Shown here one piece after another: positions 32,613 through 41,784 of a stretch of 64,000 nucleotides of DNA (position 1 is the first letter of the stretch; the number at the start of each line of letters is the position of its first letter). The stretch is from assembly GCA_020438485.1 (NCBI GenBank), contig JAGQUM010000033.1:1-64000 (forward strand). Direction: 5' to 3'. The notes beneath the pieces are model-generated. The model was given only the letters and a program-made list of their open reading frames with translations. It searched no databases and was not told the DNA's origin. The position numbers and the translations under genes were made by a program. Origin of the DNA: Thermoleophilia bacterium (GTDB taxonomy: Bacteria > Actinomycetota > Thermoleophilia > Miltoncostaeales > Miltoncostaeaceae).

Positions 32613-33881
32613 TCACCGAACGGGCGGAGTCAGCAACGGCGGGGCGCCGGCGGCCTGCAGCGCATCGGGCACGACCACGCTGCCGTCCTCGCGCTGGTGT
32701 GTCTCGAGCAGGGCGATGAGCGTGCGCCCCACCGCCGTGGCCGTGCCGTTGAGCGTGTGCACGGGACGCGTCGCCTTGCCCTCCTTGATGCGGCAGTCGA
32801 GCCTGCGGGCCTGGTAGTCGGTGCAGTTGGAGCACGACGTCAGCTCGCGGTAGCGGCCCTGCCCGGGCAGCCACGCCTCCAGGTCGAACTTGCGATACGC
32901 CGGGGCGCCGAGGTCGCCGATGGCGATGTCCATCACGCGGTAGTGCAGGCCCAGCGAGCCGAGGATCTCCTCCTCGATCGCGAGGATGCGCGCGTGCTCG
33001 GCCTCGGAGTCCTCGGGTCGGCAGAACGAGAACATCTCGACCTTGTCGAACTGATGCACCCGGAAGATCCCGCCGGTGTCGCGCCCCGCCGCGCCGGCCT
33101 CGCGCCGGAAGCACGTGGACATGCCCGCGTAGCGCAGGGGCAGGGCGTCGGGGTCCATGATGCGGTCGTAGCCGAGGCCCGCCAGAGGCACCTCGGAGGT
33201 GCCCACCAGGAACAGGTCGTCGTCGGCCAACGCGTAGATGTTGGAGCGGTCGGTGGGGAAGAACCCCGTGCTGTACATCGCGTCCTCGCGCACCAGCACG
33301 GGCGGCACGACGGGCGTGAACCCGTGCGACTCCACCACGCCCACGACGTGGTTGACGAGGGCCAGCTGGAGGCGCACCAGCGGGCCCATGAGGTACGCGA
33401 ACCGGGCGCCCGAGATCTTTGTGGCCTGCTCGATCTCCAGGCCCCCCAGCCCCTCGGCGATCGCCACGTGATCGCGGGGATCGAACGCGAACTCCGGCTT
33501 GGCGCCGACGGTCCGCACGACGGCGGAGTCCTCCTCGCCGCCGTCCGGGGCGTCCGGGTGCGACAGGTTGGGCAGCGCCGCCAGCAGCGCGTCGCGCTGG
33601 GCGTCGACCTCGCGCAGGCGCTCCTCGTCCCGTGCCAGGCGGTCGCCCAGCTCGCGGGCCGCGGCCTCCTCGGCGGAGGAGTCCCTGCCCTCGCGCTTCG
33701 CCTGCCCGATGGCCTTAGACGCCCTGCCCCGCTCGGCCCGCAGATCCTCCACGGCCGTCCGCAGCCGCCGGGCGTCTGCGTCGACCTCGCGTACCTCGTC
33801 CAGAGAGTCGGCCACCCCGCGCCGGGCCATGTGGGCCCGCACCGTGTCGGGGTCGTTGCGAATCAGCCGGATGTCGAGGAT
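32613..33881 (-). CDS. serS: Seryl-tRNA synthetase, probable ATC start
   Basis: 422 residues if begun at ATC 33881. Charges tRNA-Ser, four of which lie in this window. N-terminal long coiled-coil arm (about 30-100) for the variable arm of the tRNA; class II core with motif 2 FRREAGAAGRDTGGIFRVHQ and motif 3 near GTATAVGRTLIALLE. The first canonical start, GTG 33842, would delete the conserved first strand, read here as I-L-D-I-R-L-I-R. The codon at the family's Met position is ATC, with AGGAG 6 nt upstream, and it overlaps the previous stop as TGATC (normally TGATG). Convergent with the CNNM gene. Confidence 0.96.
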   Translation of the reverse strand: MLDIRLIRNDPDTVRAHMARRGVADSLDEVREVDADARRLRTAVEDLRAERGRASKAIGQAKREGRDSSAEEAAARELGDRLARDEERLREVDAQRDALLAALPNLSHPDAPDGGEEDSAVVRTVGAKPEFAFDPRDHVAIAEGLGGLEIEQATKISGARFAYLMGPLVRLQLALVNHVVGVVESHGFTPVVPPVLVREDAMYSTGFFPTDRSNIYALADDDLFLVGTSEVPLAGLGYDRIMDPDALPLRYAGMSTCFRREAGAAGRDTGGIFRVHQFDKVEMFSFCRPEDSEAEHARILAIEEEILGSLGLHYRVMDIAIGDLGAPAYRKFDLEAWLPGQGRYRELTSCSNCTDYQARRLDCRIKEGKATRPVHTLNGTATAVGRTLIALLETHQREDGSVVVPDALQAAGAPPLLTPPVR

Positions 33882-34252
33882 CAGAGTCTCCTGTCGGGGG
33901 GAATCGCCGGGGGGGCCGCCAGCGCGGCGCGCAGGTGGTCGAGGTCGTCGCCGAACACGAACGCATCGTCCAGGCCCGTGATGCTAAACACCCGCGCAAG
34001 CCGCGCCTCGGGGCAGACGATGCCGATGCGCCCGCCGGACCGCCGCGACTGGTTCAGCGCGTGCACGAGGGCCCCCAGGCCCGACGAGTCGAGCAGCGTG
34101 ACGTGCGTCAGGTCGAACACCACCGTCCCTCGGCCGGGGTCCACCTCGTCCAGCACGTGCCGGAAGTCGGCCACCGTGTAGATGTCGAGCTCGCCCGTGA
34201 GGCCGACGATGGTGAGATCGCCATCGGTGCGCGTCTCCATCTCCAGTGCCAT
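33881..34252 (-). CDS. STAS-domain anti-sigma factor antagonist
   Basis: 123 residues, a single STAS domain of the SpoIIAA/RsbV type. The conserved phosphorylation site is in TLLDSSGLGAL. It would be phosphorylated by an RsbW-like kinase and release a sigma factor when dephosphorylated; no such kinase is in the window. The last codons overlap the serS start (TGATC). A TAAGGT box ends 6 nt before the ATG (34264-34259), and AGGAC can also act as a ribosome binding site. STAS and serS form a two-gene operon. Confidence 0.92.
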   Translation of the reverse strand: MALEMETRTDGDLTIVGLTGELDIYTVADFRHVLDEVDPGRGTVVFDLTHVTLLDSSGLGALVHALNQSRRSGGRIGIVCPEARLARVFSITGLDDAFVFGDDLDHLRAALAAPPAIPPDRRL

Positions 34253-34277
34253 GTCCTGACCTTAGCTCAGGCGCGCC

Positions 34278-34306
34278 GCCCGCCCGGCGCCACCGGCCGG
34301 GCGGGC
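34278..34306 (-). terminator. Terminator of the acyl-CoA carboxylase operon
   Basis: Perfect 11-bp stem GCCCGCCCGGC / GCCGGGCGGGC with a 7-nt loop, 12 bp past the stop of the biotin-carboxylase gene on the minus strand. No U-tract. Confidence 0.75.
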
Positions 34307-34318
34307 GTCACACGGTTC

Positions 34319-36115
34319 TCACGCCGCCGGCTCGAGCTTCACCAGCACGGCGCCGGACTCGACGGACGCGCCCTCGACGGCCACCACCTCGGCGACCACG
34401 CCGTCGCGGTGGACGGCCACCTCGTTCTCCATCTTCATGGCCTCCACGACACAGAGCACGTCGCCGGCCGTGACCGCCTGCCCCTTCTCGGCCGAGACCT
34501 TGAGCACGGTGCCCTGCATGGGGCTGACGACGGCGTCACCCGACGAGACCGCGCCGCCGCCCCCGCCACGGGCCTTCTTCGCCTTCGGAGCGACCGGAGC
34601 CGCCCCGCCGCCCCCGAACTGGTCGGCGCGGCCGCTGAGGCGCACGGCGTAACGCCGCCCGTCGACCTCGGCGGTGAGCTCGCGCACCACCTGGGGAGCC
34701 TCGTCGGGCGCCGCGTCTCCCGCCAGTGCGGGAGCGGGGCCGGCCGGGGCCTCCAGCGGGGTCGGCGCGTCGGACATCCGCGCCAGATCGGCATGACACG
34801 CGCCGCCGTCGATGAACTCCTGCTTGTTCAGCAGCCAACGGTGGAACGGGATCAGCGTCGCCGGACCCTCCACGACGTACTCGCCCAGGGCGCGCAGCAT
34901 GCGGCGACGGGCCGACTCGCGGTCGACGTCCCACACGATGAGCTTGGCGACCATGGGGTCGTAGATCTCGGCGATGACCGACCCGGCGTGCACGCCCGAG
35001 TCGACGCGCACCCCGGGGCCCGTGGGCTCGCGGTACGACGTGATGCGCGCCGGGGCGGGCAGGAACCGCTTCTCGGCGTCCTCGGCGTTGATGCGGCACT
35101 CGAACGCGTGCCCCCGGGGCTCCACCCGGTCCTGGGTCAGCGGCAGGTGGGCGCCCGCAGCGATGCGGACCTGCTCGCGGATGAGGTCGAGGCCCGTGCA
35201 CATCTCGGTGACGGTGTGCTCCACCTGGATGCGGGTGTTCATCTCGAGGAAGAAGAACTCCTCGCCCGACACCAGGTACTCGAGCGTGCCCGCCGACACG
35301 TAGCCCACGGCCTTCGCCGCGCGGACGCTGGCCTCGCCCATGCGAGTGCGCAGATCGTCGCTGACGACCGGGCTGGGCGTCTCCTCCACCAGCTTCTGGT
35401 GGCGCCGCTGCACCGAGCAGTCGCGCTCGCCCAGCCAGATGCACTCACCGTGGGTGTCGGCGAGGATCTGCACCTCGACGTGGCGGGGCTCGGGCAGGTA
35501 GCGCTCGAGGTACACGACGGAGTCGGCGAAGAACTTCTCGCTCTCGCGGCGCGAGCCCTCGAACGCCTCCTCGAGCCTGGTCTCGTCGAGCGCGACGCGA
35601 AACCCCTTGCCACCGCCGCCCGCGGCAGCCTTGACGGCCACCGGGTAGCCGATGTCCTCGGCGATGCGCCGGGCGTCCTCGACGGTGTCGACCGGGTCGG
35701 TGACGCCGGGGACGATGGGCACGCCGGCCCTGTCCATCAGCGCGCGGGCCTCGATCTTCGAGCCCATCGCGTCGATGGCCTCCGGCGGGGGGCCGATGAA
35801 CACGATGCCGGCCTCGGCGCACGCGCGGGCGAACCCGGCGTTCTCGGCCAGGAAGCCGTAGCCCGGGTGGATGGCCTCCGCGCCGGCCCGCCTGGCCGTC
35901 TCGATGATCGTGTCGACCTTCAGGTAGCTCTCGGACGCCGGGCCGGGCCCGATGAGGAACGCCTCGTCGGCGAACTCCACGAACAGGGCGTCGCGGTCGA
36001 CCTCGCTGTACACCGCGACGGACGCGATGCCCATCTCGCGCAGCGTGCGGAACACGCGGATCGCGATCTCGCCGCGGTTCGCCACCAGCACCTTCGTAAA
36101 CGTCGTCTCGCTCAT
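34319..36115 (-). CDS. Acyl-CoA carboxylase alpha subunit (biotin carboxylase + biotin carrier)
   Basis: 598 residues. Biotin carboxylase part: VLVANRGEIAIRVFRTL, AIHPGYGFLAEN, ATP-grasp KAAAGGGGKGFR, FLEMNTRIQVEHTVTE. The C-terminal biotinyl domain carries the biotin attachment motif EAMKMENEV. Between them is a BC-BCCP linker, then a Gly-rich hinge (about 510-520). Carboxylates biotin for acetyl- or propionyl-CoA carboxylation. ATG 36115 has GGGGGAG upstream and overlaps the epsilon-subunit stop (ATGA). Last gene of the beta-epsilon-alpha operon. Confidence 0.96.
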   Translation of the reverse strand: MSETTFTKVLVANRGEIAIRVFRTLREMGIASVAVYSEVDRDALFVEFADEAFLIGPGPASESYLKVDTIIETARRAGAEAIHPGYGFLAENAGFARACAEAGIVFIGPPPEAIDAMGSKIEARALMDRAGVPIVPGVTDPVDTVEDARRIAEDIGYPVAVKAAAGGGGKGFRVALDETRLEEAFEGSRRESEKFFADSVVYLERYLPEPRHVEVQILADTHGECIWLGERDCSVQRRHQKLVEETPSPVVSDDLRTRMGEASVRAAKAVGYVSAGTLEYLVSGEEFFFLEMNTRIQVEHTVTEMCTGLDLIREQVRIAAGAHLPLTQDRVEPRGHAFECRINAEDAEKRFLPAPARITSYREPTGPGVRVDSGVHAGSVIAEIYDPMVAKLIVWDVDRESARRRMLRALGEYVVEGPATLIPFHRWLLNKQEFIDGGACHADLARMSDAPTPLEAPAGPAPALAGDAAPDEAPQVVRELTAEVDGRRYAVRLSGRADQFGGGGAAPVAPKAKKARGGGGGAVSSGDAVVSPMQGTVLKVSAEKGQAVTAGDVLCVVEAMKMENEVAVHRDGVVAEVVAVEGASVESGAVLVKLEPAA

Positions 36116-36308
36116 CGCGTTTCTCCCCCGACTCCCCAGGTCTCGAACATCTCCGTGCACGCCCACACCTCGTCGCGCCGGGCGCGGACGGCCCACCCGT
36201 AGACCGACCGGTCCACGGCCCCCGTGGTGCCCCCGCCCATGGTCCCCAGCGCCGCGACGATGGCTGCCGCGACCTCGGGTGTGGGCGCGGGCGTGATCTC
36301 GATGCCGC

Positions 36309-36312
<4 letters not shown>
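36112..36312 (-). CDS. Acyl-CoA carboxylase epsilon subunit
   Basis: 66 residues between the beta and alpha subunits, overlapping both by 4 nt. It matches the actinobacterial ACC epsilon family: [17 protein letters not shown], a variable middle, then a W-x-x-x-A-R ending region (YGWAVRARR). The epsilon subunit is known to raise carboxylase activity by stabilising the alpha-beta complex. Easily missed because it is short. Confidence 0.85.
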
Positions 36313-37871
<1,559 letters not shown>

Positions 37872-38080
37872 GTGTGGCGTGGTCTCCTTGCAATCTGCTG
37901 GTCGCCCGCCCCCCCGAACGGGAACGACCCTTGCACTCCACGCTCGACCGGGGACCGGGCGGCGGTGGACCCGCGGCCCGCCGAGCGTACCAGGGAGGAT
38001 CGTTCCCGCGTCCGCCCCCGCGGCGGCCCGGCCGCGCGGTATCCTGGGGGCCTGAACAACACACCGTCAAAGGCGGAACG

Positions 38081-38188
38081 ATGATCGTCGCCCTCTGCTT
38101 CCTCTACGGCGTCTGGGTGTTTCTGGCTCTGCTCACGATCTACATCATGGGCAAGGCCATGCAGGACCCGTCGGACGACCACCACTGA
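38081..38188 (+). CDS. 35-residue single-pass membrane peptide
   Basis: ATG 38081 with a strong ribosome binding site (AAAGGCGG) and a TATCCT box at 38040-38045. One hydrophobic helix (residues 2-24, CFLYGVWVFLALLTIYIMG), then an acidic/His tail DPSDDHH. The good translation signals argue it is real. It precedes the 136-residue gene by 20 bp. Function unknown. Confidence 0.7.
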   Translation: MIVALCFLYGVWVFLALLTIYIMGKAMQDPSDDHH

Positions 38189-38208
38189 CCCGCCCCGCTT
38201 CCGCCGCC

Positions 38209-38619
38209 GTGGCCGAACGCGAGGAAACCGAGGGTCCGGCTGTCGTCGTCGACGACCCGATTCTGGACGAGCCCGACCTCGATCAGGACGAGGAGCTCTG
38301 GACCGACGATTCGGGGCAGGACTACACCGGCTGGTTCTGCGTGCGAACCGACCCGTGGCCGTGCCCGGCCGCGGGATGCCAGTTCGTCGCGACGTTCCTC
38401 ACCGCCTCACACCTGGTGATCGTCTGGCCGGAGATGGACGACCCGGCCCTTCTGCGGCACTGCGCGGCCGCCCGCGACATCGGCCGCAACCCCAAGGTGA
38501 TGACGTACGAGGCGGGGTTCGGGCCCGCGTGCTCGTACTACCAGTGGGACGCCGCCGGCAACCCGGTGCACGCCGTGCGCCGCGGGGACGGCGACGACCG
38601 CTTCTACGGCAAGAAGTAG
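38209..38619 (+). CDS. Hypothetical cysteine-containing protein
   Basis: 136 residues from GTG 38209. A very acidic N-terminus (about 1-40, DEPDLDQDEELW) precedes a compact domain with CVRTDPWPCPAAGCQF and further His/Cys (SHLVIVW, LRHC), which could bind zinc. No family recognised. It ends DDRFYGKK. Probably co-transcribed with the 35-residue peptide. Soluble. Confidence 0.65.
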   Translation: MAEREETEGPAVVVDDPILDEPDLDQDEELWTDDSGQDYTGWFCVRTDPWPCPAAGCQFVATFLTASHLVIVWPEMDDPALLRHCAAARDIGRNPKVMTYEAGFGPACSYYQWDAAGNPVHAVRRGDGDDRFYGKK

Positions 38620-38742
38620 CGCCCCTTCTCTCCGGGGGTCGTGGGATCGCCCCGAACGGTCGACACACATGGTGTGCCCGCACGCCCCCCCGCCCACGAC
38701 GCGTTCTGCCGCATCGTCCGCTGTTCGGTGGGGGGGACGCAG

Positions 38743-39090
38743 TTGGACGCCCTGAGCGGGCCCCACGGCCGCGGGCGCAAGGCCCGGCAGGCGGCCCTGG
38801 AGCAGGCCGTGATGACCAGCGCGTGGTCGCGGGCGATGCCGGGCGAGCCGGCCTCCGAGTGGGTGCGCATCGTGCAGCCCATCGACCCGGGGCTGGAGGA
38901 CCTGGAGCCGGACCGCCAGCTGCTGGTGCTGGTGGCGGGCCTGCGCCGGGACCTTGCCCTGCGCGCCGACCGCGGCGAGGCCGACGCCCGGGCCCAGCTG
39001 GAGTCCGTCCGGGAGGGCTTCGGCGAACCGCACCGCGCCGAGATCATGGGCGTGCTGGCCCAGGCGCACGTGCGGTCCGCCGCCGCCTGA
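38743..39090 (+). CDS. Hypothetical helical protein
   Basis: 115 residues if started at TTG 38743, which follows a G-run (GGGGGGGA) with 5-nt spacing. Upstream in-frame starts give low-complexity residues. The protein is helical and charged: RKARQAALEQAVM, then EWVRIVQPIDPGLEDLEPD, then a coiled-coil-like RRDLALRADRGEADAR and a C-terminal helix. No family recognised. The start is uncertain. Confidence 0.55.
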   Translation: MDALSGPHGRGRKARQAALEQAVMTSAWSRAMPGEPASEWVRIVQPIDPGLEDLEPDRQLLVLVAGLRRDLALRADRGEADARAQLESVREGFGEPHRAEIMGVLAQAHVRSAAA

Positions 39091-39155
39091 CCCGTCCCGG
39101 CGCTTGCCCCTACGGCTAAACTTGATGGCCCGGCGACTCCTTAAGGAGCGAGCAC

Positions 39156-39404
39156 GTGACAGCAGCCCCACGGGTGGCACGCTTGCTGGTAGTTCCGGAG
39201 CCTGAGCTCAATAGCGCTGCGGTGATAGACCTCATTGGACAGGTTCCGGACATAGCTCTGGGTGATCCTGACGACCCCACGCGCATGGTGTGCGGGGAGT
39301 GCGGGCGGACGCTTGCGGAAGGTGTTCCACTCAGATCGCTAGTAGGGATGCTCTTTCGCTGCCCTGAGGCGGCGTGCCGCGCCTACAACCGGGCTCTGGG
39401 CTAG
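39156..39404 (+). CDS. Small zinc-ribbon-like protein (low-GC segment)
   Basis: 82 residues. AAGGAGC lies 7 nt before GTG 39156, the best ribosome binding site in the window, and TAAACT (39117-39122) is a likely -10 box. The C-terminal half has CGECGRTL and CPEAAC, four Cys that could hold one zinc. The base composition is clearly lower in GC than the surroundings. The stop overlaps that of the convergent gene inside the palindrome CTAG (39401-39404). Function unknown; probably acquired. Confidence 0.72.
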   Translation: MTAAPRVARLLVVPEPELNSAAVIDLIGQVPDIALGDPDDPTRMVCGECGRTLAEGVPLRSLVGMLFRCPEAACRAYNRALG

Positions 39405-40177
39405 GTCACCGCTTCGCAATCACTGAGAATCCCCTGGGTAGCGAGATACATCTCCCATAGATCCTCCAGGAGCGGACCCGAACCACCCTCCAGAACGGGC
39501 ACGCACTGCACCTCACCGACGACGTGAAGGCGTAGGGGTTGTCCGACGAATGGCCGCAATGGCAAGCGGAGGATCTCGTCTCCGACCGAGATCGTCGAGC
39601 CGGCCCCCACGACTTCGGACGGGTGACTAACTTCCCAGTTTGTACGCAGGGTTGCGTGTGCGTCCAGCGCTTGATGAGACACCGAGACCGACACTCGGTG
39701 CTTGTCGGGGTTGGATTGGTCGCGCAACCGAGCGAGGGCGTCACCAGGCCTCGAGCCACTAAAGGGTTGAACATCGCGAATGGCTGCGAGGTGGGGATCA
39801 CCAACCCCAGGGAGCGCCTTCTTCGCTTTCGTCTCCCAAGTTGCGACGTCATCCACGATCGGGAAGTAGACGGCCTGCGGCCGGGTCAGAACTGGCGTGG
39901 CGCCGAGCGCTACGCACGCCCAAGCCAAGTGGTCCAAGCTCTGCCGAAGATTCCCCAGAACGTCACCCACGGTGGGAGGCAGGTCCGAGGGCACAGTTGG
40001 AAGCGACGCAATTCTCACGACAGCTTCAGTGGACTCTGCGTCGAACGAAACCTCGCATGAGGCAGCCCAACCGCCCCTGGCGCCCACGCGCGTGAGAATT
40101 CCCTTTAGCGACTGAAGGTGCTCGTATGCCCGAAGGTACTTGTGCCGCGCGCTCTCAAAGGGGTGAACGGTCGCCAT
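39401..40177 (-). CDS. Hypothetical protein with SLDHL and DKHR motifs (low-GC segment)
   Basis: 258 residues from ATG 40177. Helical N-terminal region with LRQSLDHLAWACVAL, middle region LARLRDQSNPDKHRVSVSV, and a beta-rich C-terminal part. The pairing of an (S)LDHL motif with a later (N)xDKHR motif is, from memory, a pattern of widespread accessory proteins of unknown function. Lower GC than its neighbours. It starts 5 nt after the stop of the deformylase-HD fusion, so it may be co-transcribed with it. Confidence 0.75.
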   Translation of the reverse strand: MATVHPFESARHKYLRAYEHLQSLKGILTRVGARGGWAASCEVSFDAESTEAVVRIASLPTVPSDLPPTVGDVLGNLRQSLDHLAWACVALGATPVLTRPQAVYFPIVDDVATWETKAKKALPGVGDPHLAAIRDVQPFSGSRPGDALARLRDQSNPDKHRVSVSVSHQALDAHATLRTNWEVSHPSEVVGAGSTISVGDEILRLPLRPFVGQPLRLHVVGEVQCVPVLEGGSGPLLEDLWEMYLATQGILSDCEAVT

Positions 40178-40182
40178 GCCCC

Positions 40183-41202
40183 TCAGCCCAGGGCCGCGTC
40201 GAGGGCGACCCACATGCGCGCGATCGCGTCAGGCGGGCATTCGCCGCGGTCGGCGTCGGCCAGCAGAGCGCGGAACACCGGCTGCTGGCCGCGGTACTTG
40301 TCCACTCGCGCGTCGCCCCGCCGCCGCACGTTGGCGATGCGGTCCGCCAGCTTGACGGCCACCGCGCCGGGCGTGACCGCGATGCGGCGCCACGAGTCCT
40401 CGTGGCCGCCGCCGTCCGCGTCGGGGTAGACGGTGAGGGCGTCGACCAGGTCGGCCACCCGCCGGCCGAAGTCGGGCACGAGGTCCTCGACCCGAACGGG
40501 CGTGTCCTCCACCGCGTCGTGCAGCCACGCCGCGGCCCGCAGACCCGGGTCGTGGACGCCGAACTCGTCCAGGACGCCGGCGACGTCCTCCAGGTGGATC
40601 GCGTACGGGCCGTGGTCTCCGTACCGCTGGCCGGCGTGCGCCACGCGGGCGAGCGTCTCGGCCCGCACGACCCGCGCCTGGGCGCGGCTGAGGCCCCTGC
40701 CGCGCCCGCCCGCCAGGCGCGGGAACACATCGCGGGCCAGCGACGCGACGCGGTCGAGGATGAGCACGCCGTCGAGGTGGTCGATCTCGTGCAGCAGCAC
40801 GCGCGCGTGGAACCCCTCGGCGCGCACCTCCACCGGCGCCCCTTCCAGGTCGAGCGCGCGCATGGTGATGCGCTCGGCCCTGCGGACGTTGGCCGTCACG
40901 TCCGGCAGTGACAGGCAGCCCTCCCGCCCCACGTCGGCCCCGTCGAAGCCCACCACGACGGGGTTGACGTACGCGGCGGCGGCCACCGCCGGGTCGCCCT
41001 TGGGGTGCCCGGCCTGGTCCACGTGGATCATGCGCCACATCGCCCCGATCTGGGGCGCGGCCAGCCCCACCGTGCCCGGATGGGCCGCGGCCGTGTCGCG
41101 CAGGTCATCGGCGAGCCGCCGCGCCGCGGCCCCCACCCGGGGCAGCGGCACGGCGGGCGTCTTGAGGCGACGATCGGGGAACTGAAGGACCGGGCGGATC
41201 AC
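40183..41202 (-). CDS. Peptide deformylase fused to a SpoT-like (p)ppGpp hydrolase domain
   Basis: 339 residues. Residues 1-160 are a complete peptide deformylase: GLAAPQ (46-51), EGCLS (94-98, metal Cys96) and HEIDH (138-142), which removes the formyl group from nascent proteins. After a basic hinge (163-180), residues 181-339 are an HD domain of the RelA/SpoT hydrolase type: AHAGQRY...GPYAIH (His203), HDAVED (His228-Asp229, Glu232-Asp233) and KLADRIAN (Asp287, Asn291). The spacing of HDxxED and DxxxN equals that of SpoT/MESH1 hydrolases. No synthetase, TGS or ACT domain is attached. It starts 19 nt after a tandem-ACT gene and is followed by a hypothetical 5 nt later. The frame is continuous through both domains. 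Confidence 0.93.
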   Translation of the reverse strand: MIRPVLQFPDRRLKTPAVPLPRVGAAARRLADDLRDTAAAHPGTVGLAAPQIGAMWRMIHVDQAGHPKGDPAVAAAAYVNPVVVGFDGADVGREGCLSLPDVTANVRRAERITMRALDLEGAPVEVRAEGFHARVLLHEIDHLDGVLILDRVASLARDVFPRLAGGRGRGLSRAQARVVRAETLARVAHAGQRYGDHGPYAIHLEDVAGVLDEFGVHDPGLRAAAWLHDAVEDTPVRVEDLVPDFGRRVADLVDALTVYPDADGGGHEDSWRRIAVTPGAVAVKLADRIANVRRRGDARVDKYRGQQPVFRALLADADRGECPPDAIARMWVALDAALG

Positions 41203-41221
41203 GCCGCGGCGCGTGCCCCGC

Positions 41222-41752
41222 TCACAGGAGGTCCTCGTCCCACGGGGTGACGGCCAGTTCCACGCGGCTGCGCTCGGCCGTGGGGGCCAGCGCCACGCGA
41301 AGGGCCTCGGCGCTGAGCGCCGGAGGCAGATCCACCTCGACCGCCAGGGTGTAGATGGGCGGCGTGCCCACCGCACGCGACGACAGGTCGCGGATGTTGA
41401 CCCCGTGGGCGGCGAGGTCGCGCGCCACGGCGTGGACGATGCCCGGATGGTCGATGCCGTACACGGACACGACGCAGCGCTCCACGTCCTCGCCGGGCAT
41501 CGCCGGGGGCGGTGCGTCTCCCACCCACAGGCCCATGCCCAGGCGGTCGGCGTCCGGCTGCAGCGCGGCGCGCACGTCGCCGGCGGTGACGTCGTCGGGC
41601 ACCCGCACCAGCAGCACGATCGCGAACGACCCCCCGAGGATGGAGGCGCGGACGTCGTCCAGGTTCCCGCCGACCGCGACGAGGCCCCCGGTGAGGGCGG
41701 CGACGATTCCGGGACGATCGGCACCCATCGCGGTGACGGCGATCTCGCGCAT
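41222..41752 (-). CDS. Tandem ACT-domain protein (GcvR-like)
   Basis: 176 residues, two ACT domains: REIAVTAMGADRPGIVAALTG (1-80) and CVVSVYGIDHPGIVHAVAR (92-176). ACT domains bind amino acids. The closest well-known relative is GcvR, a regulator of glycine cleavage, but function is not proven by homology. No DNA-binding domain. First gene of a probable operon with the deformylase-HD fusion. TACTCT (41764-41759) ends 6 nt before the ATG, so the mRNA is probably leaderless. Confidence 0.9.
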   Translation of the reverse strand: MREIAVTAMGADRPGIVAALTGGLVAVGGNLDDVRASILGGSFAIVLLVRVPDDVTAGDVRAALQPDADRLGMGLWVGDAPPPAMPGEDVERCVVSVYGIDHPGIVHAVARDLAAHGVNIRDLSSRAVGTPPIYTLAVEVDLPPALSAEALRVALAPTAERSRVELAVTPWDEDLL

Positions 41753-41758
41753 TGCCCA

Positions 41759-41777
41759 AGAGTACCCCGGATAGGAT
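41759..41777. promoter_or_regulatory. Back-to-back leaderless promoters of the ACT gene and pgsA
   Basis: TACTCT on the minus strand (41764-41759) is 6 nt from ATG 41752, and TAGGAT on the plus strand (41772-41777) is 7 nt from GTG 41785. Only 32 bp separate the two start codons, so polymerase at one promoter must exclude the other, which may couple the two operons. Confidence 0.55.
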
Positions 41778-41784
41778 GAATCGC

